DNA from: Rotaria sordida
Taxonomy: Eukaryota > Rotifera > Eurotatoria > Philodinida > Philodinidae
Assembly (NCBI GenBank): GCA_905250125.1
Contig: CAJNOL010000896.1
Coordinates: 1-64,000 of the forward strand
Direction of reading: 5' to 3'
Length of the DNA: 64,000 nt
This document shows, piece by piece, positions 49,723-61,196 of the stretch (positions are counted from its first letter, which is position 1; the number at the start of each line of letters is the position of its first letter). The position numbers and the translations under genes were made by a program. The notes under the pieces were generated by a model, which was not told the origin of the DNA, did no database searches, and was given only the letters and a program-made list of their open reading frames with translations.

Positions 49723-50848
49723 CCATGCTTTGATTTTTTAACTTCATAAGTAGATTTGTTTTTTTTTATCAATGATCAGAAGTCAATATGACTTATCTTT
49801 TTTTTGTAACGCAGCTATATGTAATTTAAGGATAGCAATGAAAATTTTTTTCCGTCCATAAATATTTTTGATATTAGATATTATGATTAGATATGTCTTT
49901 TTTCACTGTACAAAATACATATACTCATTTGATAAATTTTCTTTTCTTACTAAGAAATACTTAGGTTAGAATATGTTAAAAAAAGACATTTCTACAACTA
50001 ATCTTTGATAATCTTTTATATCACAAAACAATATTTGAAATAAAATTCCGACAGAAAGACAAAACTGATCATCAAAAGCAGATTCGGATAATACATAATC
50101 TATACTTTAGCGAAAAAGGCTTGCCAACTAAAATACAATTCAAAGAAACAGCAGGGAGAAATCTCGAGAAAAATAACTCACGTCAAGGATCTTTGAATAT
50201 CTTTTTCTCCGCAAATAATTTTGGTTGATATCTATGTCTTTCGACTCTGTTTTTGATACCGAACTTGATTTTATTGTCAAAATTTTAGTCACAGCACTAT
50301 TTTCGCCATGAAGAATAGACGTCAATCATCAAGCTAATCGAAAAGATGTGGCCATTAATAGACTGTGCTTATACACACGAGTATCTCGAAAGCAAACCTA
50401 ACTGTTTAGCTATTATGAACGTATTTTGTTTAGTTGTGAGATCTTTCGCGCATGATGTTGTAAGAAACGAGTTGCTGTTTTTTAAACACGCTAAGCTGTC
50501 ACAGTTTAGGAAAAAGGGAGCCTTTTTTATCTTAAAATTCGGTTTGAAATGGAAAATCTCATAGACTCTGTCTCGTACATTTCTAAGCGCAATCTATTAA
50601 CGACTGTGTATGGTAGTGGAATGACAATCTTCACTCCAAAGATCAAAGCGTAAAGAATCTATGATTAATTGTATGCCATGACATCAATGAGAAAGAAAAT
50701 TTGCATTGACAGGAAAATGAATTACATATTTATTATATTAATGATTGATTGAAAAAAAAATGAGAGAGTGTGAGAATATTGCATGATGTAAAAGTGTCAG
50801 TTTAAATAGGGTGAATTTCCTCGGTGGATTATCTCTTCCAACCATTGA
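49723..50848. other. intergenic, no gene seen
   Basis: AT-rich. Open frames at 50140-50325 (-) and 50346-50564 (+) have no recognisable domain and no splice or composition support. TTTATT near 50728 could give the polyadenylation signal of the minus-strand glucanase. Confidence 0.4.
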
Positions 50849-52228
50849 TTAAAGTTGAATGAAACCTCGATTGATCATAGCTTTCATGCTCCATCCATTT
50901 CGTGAGCCATCATCATTATAGAACTTCCATGTCCAAAAGGTCCAACCACCGGTGGCTCCTTTGAATGCATCGAGTTGGGCTTGAGCATAGCGACGCAGAT
51001 CATCGTCGTTGTTAAAATTAGCCGACGATGCAATAGACCACTCACCAATGAATAACCAATTACCTGTCCATGCATTTACAGCATTTTTTAGGTCGTTTTG
51101 TGCATAAGAAATCAGTCGATTCTCGTCCCAACCCTGCACACAAAAGAGTATAAGAAATTAGAGATACAAAAATTTATTTACCTCAAAACCCCAAATTTGA
51201 TAACGATGCCATTCATGACGAATATTGTACCAATTAGGCGGACTCATATAATTACGCCAATCGCTGTCATAAGGTCCCTGCTGATAGAGTAAAGGAGCGA
51301 CAACTAAAAGGCAATTGGAAAAAAGACGAATACGTCCATAGGCATCATAATAGTATTGTTTCAATACGTTTTCTGGTGTTGTGCCTATCAATAGGATAAT
51401 GATGAAATGACAAATTTAAAATATGAAAAAGGATATACCCGACGGCTCATTGAGCAGACCAATGCCTAGAAATGCTGCATCGCTGTTATATCTTCGTGCT
51501 AACCACTCGACAGCATCTAAGGTGTTTCGAACATTTTCCGGATAGTTTCCCCAGTGTGATTTTCCTGGATCAGATGGTGCACTATGATCCATTCCATTTT
51601 GACTACCTTTGGCAGCGTGAAATGAAATTAAGACGACCAGATTGTATCGTGGTGCCCATTCTCGGATGGCACGATCAAGATAATTGATTGCATTAGGAGC
51701 AAATACTCGCCATCCGTTTGGATCACCACCACCGCTATTGTCGAATCCTGTGATCCAGTATCCAACAGGAATTCGAACAGTGTTCATCTTGGCAGCAGAG
51801 ATATCACGAAAGTCTTGTTCAGTGATGAATGAATCGCGATGTCGTTTAAATTGATCATCACCTTTAGCATGACCTTTACAAGAGAAAGACGATGAGATTT
51901 ATGAAACAATTGAGAAACGATAATTACCGAGATGTTGCATCGTTTGGTATTCACCCTTGTTGGCAATGTCATCAGGAACTCCGTTCCAGGCTGGTGATCC
52001 TTTTGTCATCCAGTTTTCCGCAACGAGCCAACCACCAAGATTGACACCTTTCATTGGTATATGTCCATTCTTGATGTCTTCTCTGAGAGTGTCGAGCACA
52101 CTTTAATTTAATAATGAGAAACGTATATAGCTATTTCCTTATTTGGTTTCTTACCTGCGCCTAGTGATTGTTAGTCCACTGCTAATTCCAAGCAGAATAA
52201 GGCCCAGCCAAATATCGATAAAATGCAT
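50849..52228 (-). CDS. secreted exo-beta-1,3-glucanase, GH5 (fungal Exg type), 5 exons
   Basis: Exons in transcript order: 52228-52155, 52100-51928, 51873-51439, 51384-51182 and 51133-50849. They total 1170 nt, 389 residues, with all joins in frame and introns of 47-54 bases. Residues 1-20 are a signal peptide or anchor (MHFIDIWLGLILLGISSG). GH5 marks follow in order: KGVNLGGWLVAENWM, RIPVGYW (from about 116), SFHAAKGSQNGMDHS, GIGLLNEPSG with the acid/base Glu at about 225, and FIGEWSIA with the nucleophile Glu at about 326. The C-terminal GGWTFWTWK follows. The two Glu are about 101 residues apart, as expected for this family. The enzyme should release glucose from the ends of beta-1,3-glucans (fungal and algal walls), outside the cell. 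In animals this type is unusual; acquisition from fungi is the likely origin, but the introns show it is established. Intact. Confidence 0.9.
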
Positions 52229-55200
52229 GTTATGTGATGTTTATTGGATGAAACCTAAGATTTTAATTAGAAAAATGACAACGGTGAATGGTTGTGGCTG
52301 CGTTTCTAAACATTCAAGTCTCTTATATGATGTATATGTCTCGTTCGTTGGATATGAAGCAATTCAAATATGGATACTGTTAATGTAGGAATTTTCCCAC
52401 TGTGTCATCTTAGGTCATATTGGGAATTTTCCCATTGTATTCTTATATATGTTCGTGTTCGTTCTATACAATGTCGTCAGATATTGCTTTCATTATCTCG
52501 TTCTCTAACTGTTCTTCTTGTATCTTTTCTTCTTCTTCTTGTCATCATAACCAAGATATCACTAATAAACTGAACTCATACATATACACAAAATTCTACA
52601 GATGCAGGATGGAATAACTCCTAATATATCTAGACAAAACGTGGTGTAAGAAAATAAAAGTGATTACATGTGTGTGAGATGAGTCAATCAGTTTCTTCTA
52701 AAAAGTCCATTAAAACAAAAAAATTGCTAAAATTATCGCTCGATATCTAAATATATTAGAGATTGCAGCATCTATTTCATAGGCTATAGTTAGTATCATA
52801 GATGGAACCGGTCTACCTATAATAGATCGATTCTTACAATGAAATTTTGTTTCATTGTAAACTCTCTCAAGTTATCAACTAAATCCATAGTGGTACCGAT
52901 TCTATCTATGGTTAGTGTACTCTCAATAGCAGATTCTATTTTCTTTAGTTTCAAGTCGAAGAATGTGGTTGATGCTTTATGGAGGCCGCAGTTTTCGTGA
53001 AGAAAAGATCTCCGTTCTCGAATACTCACATCCACACCCGCATGCGCGCACATACCAATACTCATATACGTTCACATTCATACACTATTCGACTATGTTG
53101 AAATGAATCCGACGAGGGAGATAATACCATTCAAATAGTCTGTATTCATTCTTTTTAGTGTGAACTTGCTAGAATCTAATAGAGATTTTCTGGTACTTTT
53201 GGTAAAATTGGGGTTGTTCTTGAGCGAAAATAAGTTTTTGATAAAAGAAAAGGCTGAACCCTTTTAAAACAAAATGTCATCTTATAGATGGTATTTCGAA
53301 TGCAAAAAAGTATGTTTACATTCTGTCATCTTTCTACATGCTAAAAATCATGTCTCTGTTAAAAAAAAAGGAAATATATTCTTTGCTGTCAAAATCTTTC
53401 TTTATTCACTATCAATAAACTGGGTGAGAATTAGTAGACGATCAATACACCTACACTTACAATTGATTGTCAAAGGCAGAACGTAAGAAAGGGCAAAGTA
53501 AGATTTACTTCATGTTCGTGCAAAAAGAACTGTCGAGATTAAAAAGTGAAATTTTCTCTTCATCTTTTCTGGCGTATGCCACTAAATTTCTAAACTATTA
53601 TTTGAATATTGCGAGAGCATCGAAGAAAAGAACCCTTATGAACTAATTCCTTATTCAATTTCTAGAGGATCACATAAAAGGATGGTAAAGAAATATGTCT
53701 CAAAGTAGGTACAATTAAAACAATTTTTCTGTAATTAGCAACAAGAGCTACATCATATTTGACATTTTAATTCTGCAGAAATTATCCTAACAGGTTTTTA
53801 TCAATATTTGACTTTTCACGATACATAGAGAAAACTTACTCGTATTTCTGATTATAGTAGTTGTTGAAGTTGAACGATTCAAATGTTTGTTGAGGTTTGC
53901 AGTAATTTGTTAAAAGCAAGTGTGTCTGTGTTTGTTTTGCAATGAAAGACAAAAGTTAATAACGTTTGTCTTTTGCTTGTTGGATTAAGTACTATTTTTG
54001 TATTGCTTGCATGTAGCTCCTAGGTTTATTTATATGACACAAGCTCGATTAGTTTCCTCGCTGGTTTTTTCCCTTCAAAGGTAAGTGGGACAGACATATA
54101 ATTACTCACGATTGTCATTACTTTTTATCATTTGATGTGTGTGGGTGAGTGCGTATGAATGTGAATGTGTTTGTGGGTTTTTTTCTTTCTAATATTCACA
54201 CTTGCAACTGAAAATACCTTTGTAACTTTTCTATTTCGGTATTAAAATATTATTAAAAAATGTTCTATAGTTGAATGCAACATTTATTGAGTATGGTATT
54301 GGACTATAGTATATCTTATATAAAACATTTGCTCAATTAAAATCCTTACTTGATCACTTGAATTAATCTAAATCATTTAATTATTCACAAATACGAATAT
54401 GATTTAGAAAATCACAATATCTGCTAAATAATAGATATTGCTTTTTTTTTTAACCAAAAGAAACATTATTCAAATATATCTCGATTATACTCCACTTTTT
54501 AGTAGAGTAGAAATTAAATAATGAACTTTTTCAATGAAAAAAAATATATTGTTTGAGATAAATACATGATTCAAAAATGAAATAATGCTCTTCACCTATT
54601 ATCGAAATATGAATCTAATAGAAGCGAAAAGATTTTATTTACATGCAATTATTTGCGTTGATGTTTGAGATAATTTTGAGTTATAAAAACACAATAATAT
54701 TTTGTTAAATTGATAGGATTTATTATTTAATAAGAAATATAATCTATCAAAATTGTTGTGTCTTAAACACATAGAAAATGATTCGAATTTCTATAAAAAT
54801 AATGACTTTATTAAATAAACTAAAGATAAGAAATCGTTTTTTTCTCGCTATTTCTTCAGATCGAAAAAAATACAATCGGAAGTAAATTTGTCTCAACAGA
54901 ATTAGTGATTCTTATATTTGTTTTCTTCATAATTATTTTAAATTTTAATTACCGATCATTGCTGAAATGAAAACTTTGAAAGATGATAGCAGTATTCGAT
55001 CTAATCAGTGTTGCTGTTGAAACTCATTTCCATTATTTCGAATAAAAACCGAGTTCTCACTTAAAAAAACTTGATTTTATGGAGTGCGTTGAGAAAAAAA
55101 CAGAGCTTTGTGCCAAAATCTCAAAAAAAAAAGATTGATCATATAGCAACATGGAACTTTGTAACAACGTTTGAACATTGTCACAACTCCATAAAGCAAT

Positions 55201-55774
55201 AGGCCTCACCAATTAAAATTAGATAAATATCAATTCTACATTTGTACCTCAGATAATCAATATATGAACAAGTCGTTTGCACGATTATGGATTATATAAA
55301 CCGATAATGTAAGCCATGATTAATATAGGACAATTACTTCATAGATGAATTCAAAGAAAGAAAAATAAATTGACTAATCTTTGTTGTACTCACACTTTAT
55401 TTAACGAAATCTCAGTCAGACTTGTGTCGTTAAGCAAAATCTATGATGGATTCGTTCTTTTACTAGTTTCTTTTCGAATTATGATAATTTTACTAAGTTT
55501 ATAATCTGGTGCAGAATATTTTATCATAATTTTGATCATGAAGAGATTTTATAGTCCTTATCATAATAGATTTACAAGAAAACTGGATTTTTCCGAATCA
55601 TTTCTAAAATATGCTGATTGGTTGAGGATCTGATATCTTAATAAGACAATATACATTCTACATGAACCTTTTATTATATGATAGGAATTATAAGACTTTT
55701 TTTATGATTGAAACTTCAGATCGACATAGCGACATTGGATTTTTAATGATATATTGCGCAATAGGTCAGACACT
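52229..55774. other. long intergenic stretch, no gene seen
   Basis: AT-rich with many short frames and none convincing. It contains a C-strand telomere-like tract at 53024-53050 and a weak G-tract/C-tract pair at 54135-54209 (GTGTGTGGGTGAGTG..., then ATTCACACTTG). The promoter of the minus-strand glucanase should lie just above 52228. Confidence 0.4.
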
Positions 55775-56247
55775 TCCGAGGAAAGGTATTTAAATGATAA
55801 ATAGCTTTCAAGTTGAAACTATATTTAAACGATAGGATCTAGTGAGTGTGTAAATATCCTAAAATGATTCGCGCTGCCGGACTTTTGTTGCTGAGATTTC
55901 GAATTTCGATCTGAAATTTTAATCTCATAAAGGCACCGATTAGATTAGCTTGTAGAAGAAATTTCAGAATTTTTTGACCGACTATCTCCAAGATACGAAG
56001 TTTTCTAAATATCCATGTTTTTTTACAATAATCATGGCAAAGTACCTATATTTTACAAAATTTTGAATTTTCTTCTACAAGTTAGTCTAATTGGTGACTT
56101 TCGTAGGTGAAGTTGCAGATATTTCGTTAGATAACTAGGGGCCAGCATATCGAATCACTCTATAGTATTTATTTACTCACTAGACCCTATCGATTGAATA
56201 TAGTTCCAGCTTAAAAGCAATTTATCACTCGAAAACCTTTCCTTGTC
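55775..56247. repeat. long foldback palindrome III (about 190-205-bp arms)
   Basis: Left arm 55775-55980, right arm 56058-56247, inverted. Shared blocks are GAGGAAAGG/AAGGAAAGG, GATAGG(A/G)TCTAGTGAG, and CTTGTAGAAGAAA near the inner ends. The spacer is about 75 bases. No coding capacity; a non-autonomous foldback/MITE is likely. Confidence 0.75.
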
Positions 56248-56927
56248 AGTAAAATTGTCATAACTCAAGAAGAAAGCAATAAGAGAACGAATCATTATAG
56301 ATTTTGCTCTACTCTCGGTAGACTCTACCTAATGATACAAGTCTGATTTCAAAAACTTTTTATTACCTCGAAGCGATCTCACGTTAGTAGTAATATGATC
56401 AAATGATGACAGGATACTTTATTTTACTAATGTTCTATAAAATAACACAGTAAAACAAATTCTCTCTCTACTAATAATATATTAATGATTATCGTTGAAC
56501 ACAAAGGTTTATGGCATTGATTCTGTTTGCCAACGAGATTTTTCATAGCAAAATAAATATTCATCAATACGAATATTCAGAGAAATAACTGTTTTAGAAA
56601 AATAACAAAGTGTTCATAGAGTAAGACAGAATTGTCATTGCATGTAAAATCCTATAAAAATAAAAGAAAATTGAATCAATTAAGTATTTTGATGTAGCAA
56701 TCATACAGAAAGCTTCTTATCAATCAATTTCTCTTGTAAACATATTTATTCTCGAGAGTTGAACTCTAAAATCATTTTTCAAAGTCTTCAATTTAAGTGT
56801 TTATCTCGTTTTCAATTTTAATGTCTTTTTACATTTTTTTATAGAATCATCATAGATTCCTTCTGACTTTTGAGTATCTATTTACAAAAAATAAAAAACA
56901 AATATACAAAAATAAATATGTATGAGA
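56248..56927. other. intergenic, no gene seen
   Basis: AT-rich sequence between a foldback and a possible terminal exon. Nothing recognised. Confidence 0.4.
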
Positions 56928-57190
56928 TCAAAGAATAATTAAATCATTAGTTGAAGGATCCAATACTTCTTCAGTTTCATTATCATCAATCGAGTTACTT
57001 CGAGATCTTTCAACATTTGGTGTACGTAAGGAAGACGTTAATGATCGAGATGGAATAACAATACAAGTCGCATCACCAGCATGTGGTGGTCCATTATTCG
57101 GTAAACGTAATGGTGCTGGTTCAACATCTGTTTCAGATAATGGCGGTAGATCTTCTTCAGATATTTTTCTTGTTATCAAAGCCAGACATC
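56928..57190 (-). CDS. possible terminal exon, acidic/Ser-rich tail
   Basis: A minus-strand frame follows a good acceptor (a T-rich tract then TTTAG just above 57190). It reads CLALITRKISEEDLPPLSET, then a disordered stretch (RLPNNGPPHAGDATCIVIPS, ...NVERSRSNSIDDNETEE), and ends TNDLIIL with TAA. There is no ATG, so it would be the last exon of a gene whose earlier exons I cannot find. A strong GTAAGT donor lies at 58313-58318 but no clear exon before it. The hAT insertion at 58350 may have disrupted the gene. It looks like the cytoplasmic tail of a membrane protein; unidentified. Confidence 0.35.
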
Positions 57191-58341
57191 TAAATAAAAA
57201 AAAAAGATACCATTAGCGCAATCCTTATGAAATTAAAATGTAAAATACAATGTAGGTGTTGTTGTTCATCATAATGAGATTGTTTTATTCTAATCTATTT
57301 TAGGACACATTTCTTCATCATTCTTTTACTTAATCCTCTAGAAATGCAATAAGAAAATAGTTGATTTATTATAACGAGATATTATTTATATACTATCTGT
57401 AATCGTATATCAACAGTAGAGATGTTATTTTACGATAAATTCTAACTTCCAGGGAATTCAAATTTCTGCACATCATTATGCAATGAATGATACGAGCTCA
57501 AATTCATTTAGAGGAGTACAATTCCTCGTTTCGTGCTGGAAAATGCATTTTATTATGCAAAGTATATAGGAATGAAGTGTATATATTTGTAAGGAGGTCA
57601 CGTTATTCATCTTATTACTCTATAATAGCGAACGGCGGGGACTATCTTTTTTTTGGTTCCATTCCCGATCTCAGTCAAAATTTTTATTGCTTCTGATCCT
57701 GATTTCGTTTCTAGAAAAAAAACGATTTTTTAAATAATCTTTATGATTCTTTGAATACATATTAAAAGTAACATTGATGATTTTTAGGAAATTAACAGTA
57801 CGAGCATACCTTTATATGCATGCATCAAAACTAAAATCACTTTCTTGTCTTACTCAAAATTTTCCTTAGTCCTGGTTGTGTGACTTAGAAAATTCTCTCA
57901 GAGTTTACAATTCTTGCATAGATACAAAATCTAAATGAGTGAACTTCAATCGGTGTTCCCTCAAGAGTCATTTTGATAATGTCAAAATTTAGAATCTGTA
58001 GAACTATGAGTACTATTTTTAGTAGGGATTTCCAAGATGGTTCCAGTTCAGGATCGAAAAAAGTGATTTTGCAGATCTCTTATCTTATCTCAATCATAAA
58101 TAAAATGGGTCAATTAGTCAGAACAAAATAATAAGTATGAAAATACGTAGTCAATAGAAAATGCAATAGGACCAGTTTTAATAAATTTCAAGTTCCGGTC
58201 TCGTTAAAATTAAAATTTGATCCCGACGCGACCGAAACCACTTTACAGTTTCCTACTCTATAAGAGTATAAGTGAAAGTATTGGTGTCAATGAGTCTCTT
58301 ATCTTCACCAGTACTTACATACATCTTTCCTAACCTTAAAT
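57191..58341. other. non-coding, decayed repeats
   Basis: 57290-57345 resembles 48510-48570. A GC-rich patch at 58175-58250 (GGTCTCGTTAAAATTAAAAT..., CCCGACGCGACCGAAACC) may be a fragment of another transposon end. No gene seen. Confidence 0.35.
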
Positions 58342-59281
58342 ATATACACTAGAGTACTGCACGGGTACACTTTTTTCCGTCCCCGAGTCCGAACCGATCC
58401 GACAACTCCATACCCGGACCCGAATAGCTTCATCCGGTACTCGCCCCGGCTACCATTTTCACATATAACTAATTTCAAACTTTGTTTCATATAAAAAATA
58501 TACAATCTACTTTAACAAATAAACAACAAAAACACTCATCTGAAATTACATAAAAGCAAGTGAATCGAGTGATTCAGAACTCAATTTGTACGGACGTAAA
58601 TCATAAGCACAAAATTTAGCATATGCTTCAGTAAATATACTCTTCACACCAGCTAATGTATTACTATTATTATCTCTGTTCATCATTATGAGGATGTCTT
58701 AGTTTTTGCTTGAACTAGGAGAATCACCATCAAGATAACTTTCTGCATATGCTTTATAAGTACTTAAACCAGTTTCAGATGATTCATAAGCAAAAATTGA
58801 CAAACACTCAATACATTGTACAAATGGAATGATATTTTCTTTATCATCTTTTATCCGAATAAACGTGTTCCATCTCTGTGTTGCTGCTAATGCGGGTTTA
58901 GAACATGTGTTAAACATACGCTATTCAATATTTTTCTAACATTTTCTTTTTCTTTTTTATGAGTATTCATATTGATAATAACTATAAATCAAAACCAGTT
59001 AAAACATAATTTTGGGTACCTTGAATCTTGAAAAACAACAGAAGAAAAACTTTTTCTCATTTTTATGATTCTCTCTTTGGTAAAAATGATGATTCAATCG
59101 GCTTTAATTCTTATCCCAATATCTCCATAACAATAAATACCAATTTGAAATAGTAAAAATATTTTGAAAAGTTAGGATGTTACTAATTGTCGGCTCGGAT
59201 CCAGGTTTGGGCTCACACTTGGACCCGAACCCATGCTTCGGTTTCGGGTACCCGGCCGGGTTGCAGTACTCTAATATACAC
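58342..59281. mobile_element. non-autonomous hAT element with 8-bp target duplication
   Basis: The element spans 58350-59273 (924 bp). Its termini are a perfect 12-bp inverted repeat, TAGAGTACTGCA, at 58350-58361 and complemented at 59262-59273. The flanks carry an exact 8-bp direct repeat, ATATACAC, at 58342-58349 and 59274-59281; 8 bp is the hAT signature. Sub-terminal regions are rich in CCCGG/ACCCG motifs. Inside is a broken N-terminal piece of a hAT transposase on the minus strand. It lies between a minus-strand transporter gene and a possible terminal exon. The intact duplication suggests a fairly recent insertion. Confidence 0.9.
58546..58917 (-). pseudogene. truncated hAT transposase (BED finger part), internal stop
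   Basis: The frame begins ATG 58917 (MFNTCSKPALAATQRWNTFI). It carries IPFVQCIECLSIFAYESSET with the CxxC of a BED zinc finger, then LSTYKAYAESYLDGD, where the usual His and second Cys/His are Tyr. After a TAA at 58699 the same frame continues to 58546 with TLAGVKSIFTEAYAKFCAYD and LRPY, the FCAxDLRPf motif that follows the BED finger in hAT transposases. The catalytic domain is absent, so the element cannot move by itself. Confidence 0.7.
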
Positions 59282-59451
59282 TACATTTCTGTATTCATTT
59301 TATATTAAAATCAATTTTTCTTGAAGGATTTCTAAAAAATTATCTTGGCCACGGTAGAGTTTCAATCGCGATAAACATCTCCGACCTATATTTCAACACT
59401 CCTTTTAGATTGTGTTTCAGAAAATAATTTTTTTTTTGTTTTTGTTAAATA

Positions 59452-60933
59452 TCAATCAAATACATACAAATTTAAAATTATTGGCATAATACAAAGTCCA
59501 GCACCAAGAAGTAAAGTTAAATTTCGATAATTAAGTACTGTACGTGCATAAACCCAAGTAAAAAATGTTGTACCAAATGTTGTCATAATTGTATTAATTT
59601 CAGTTACAAATGTAAATGCATTTGAACGTTCCGATGGTTCTAACCATTTTGTCATCATTGACATTGTTAATGAACCTTGATAACCTGAAAAAGCACTTAT
59701 TAATAATCCAGCATATAATTCCCAATCATGACGTGCAAATGCTAACCACATAGATGATGTAAAAAAAAATATATGACTTATTAAACAAATAATAGCATCA
59801 TTTGCACCAGCACGTGTTAATGCTTGCATACCAAGTAAACTTAATATAGCATAAGATATAGCTGCTAATGCTGAATAATTTCCAATATTTTTTGATGTCC
59901 AACAAAATGGTGCATTAAGAAGAAACCATAGAAATGGTGCAAATGTTGATGATGCTAATGTATAAAAAATATTTGAAAATAATGTTAATAAAAGACTTAT
60001 TGATTTTGTGGATGTTCGTCGTTTATTAAAATGAAATACTTTACAAACTTGAAAAAATTTATTACATCTATTTGTAGATAATTCTTTAAATTCATTTTCA
60101 TTTATTGATATTAATAAAGGTATACGTTCATTTTGATTAGAATTTATTGATTTAAAAATAAAAATAACAATTAATATTGATATTAATTCTAATCCTAAAC
60201 CTATCCAACATAAATCTGTAAAACCACGCCAATCTATATAATAACCAATAGCAAATGTTCCAATAGCTGATACACCTGTTTGTAATGCACCAAGACGTAC
60301 AGAACGTGATGATAAATCATCTTCATTTGTAGTTTCAGTTATAATTAAAGTTAATACAAAACCTTAATACATAAATAAATAAAAAAAATCTAGAAAAATA
60401 ATTTCATATTTCTTTTTTTTTTAATGCATACTTAGAATACCACTAGATCCTGATATACCTACAATAACAGCCGCTATATACCACCAATAATCTGGTAAAT
60501 GAAAATAAATAATTGCTAACCATATACTAAATTGCATAAGTGTACCAATCATTGGTAATATAAGTACAAAACGTTGACCTAATTTTGGTGTATATAAACC
60601 AAGTATATATGTCATTATAATTAATGGACAACTACTACATAAATTTGTCCAAAAAAATAAATCAGCTGATTGTTCTTGTGCCCATGCTTGAGCATCACTA
60701 TCAGGTGAAATATCACTTTCAATACATTGTTTTGTATCATCATTAAATTTTTTTAGAAAATTATATGTTGTCATGGAAGTAATTGTAGAAAAATTATATG
60801 TACTATTTGGTGGTATAGGATAGATATTAAGATAATATGCATATATATATTGTCCAATTATTGAAATTATACAAGTACATAATGTTTGAAGAGATAATAT
60901 AGTTCCTATTGTATAAGCACATATATCTGTCAT
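59452..60933 (-). CDS. SLC46-type MFS transporter (folate/solute-H+ family), 2 exons
   Basis: Exon 1 is 60933-60432 and exon 2 is 60362-59452, joined in phase 1, for 470 residues, the usual SLC46 size. The sequence is mostly membrane helices (about 11-12). After helix 1 comes a glycosylated lumenal loop (NST, NFS), then QEQSADLFFWTNLCSSCPLI leading into helix 2, and LGLYTPKLGQRFVLILPMIG, the family's G..SD..GRR..l equivalent between helices 2 and 3. A long cytoplasmic loop lies between helices 6 and 7 (RIPLLISINENEFKEL...). The C-terminal half has KWLEPSERSNAFTFVTEINT, as in SLC46. SLC46 members move folates and related solutes with protons; the substrate here cannot be told. Alternative: another MFS branch. 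No stop or frameshift. An exon upstream of the ATG is possible. Confidence 0.7.
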
Positions 60934-61196
60934 TATAGATCTGATTTCGAATGAAAATATTGTAAAAAATACTTGTTTTTATATGTCACATGCATATTAA
61001 TTCAAAAATACCATTTTTCTTTTTTTTTTTTTTGGAGAAATAGAAAAAGAAAAAGAAAATACATGCGACTGTCATATGCTTAACACGAGAAGAATAACAA
61101 AAAAAAAAAAACGAAAGAAAAGCAAAGGATCGTTATTCAACCAATAATTTTTATTCGTTGTCCTTCCTATCATTATTTTGTCACTACTAGACAATA
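60934..61196. other. intergenic between two minus-strand genes
   Basis: About 260 bases with poly-A/poly-T runs at 61019-61034 and 61098-61112. AATAAA (minus strand) near 61149 is a likely polyadenylation signal for the upstream four-TM gene. Confidence 0.5.

Noticed and set aside
50346..50564. 72-residue plus-strand frame
   Set aside because: No recognisable domain, splice site or composition signal.
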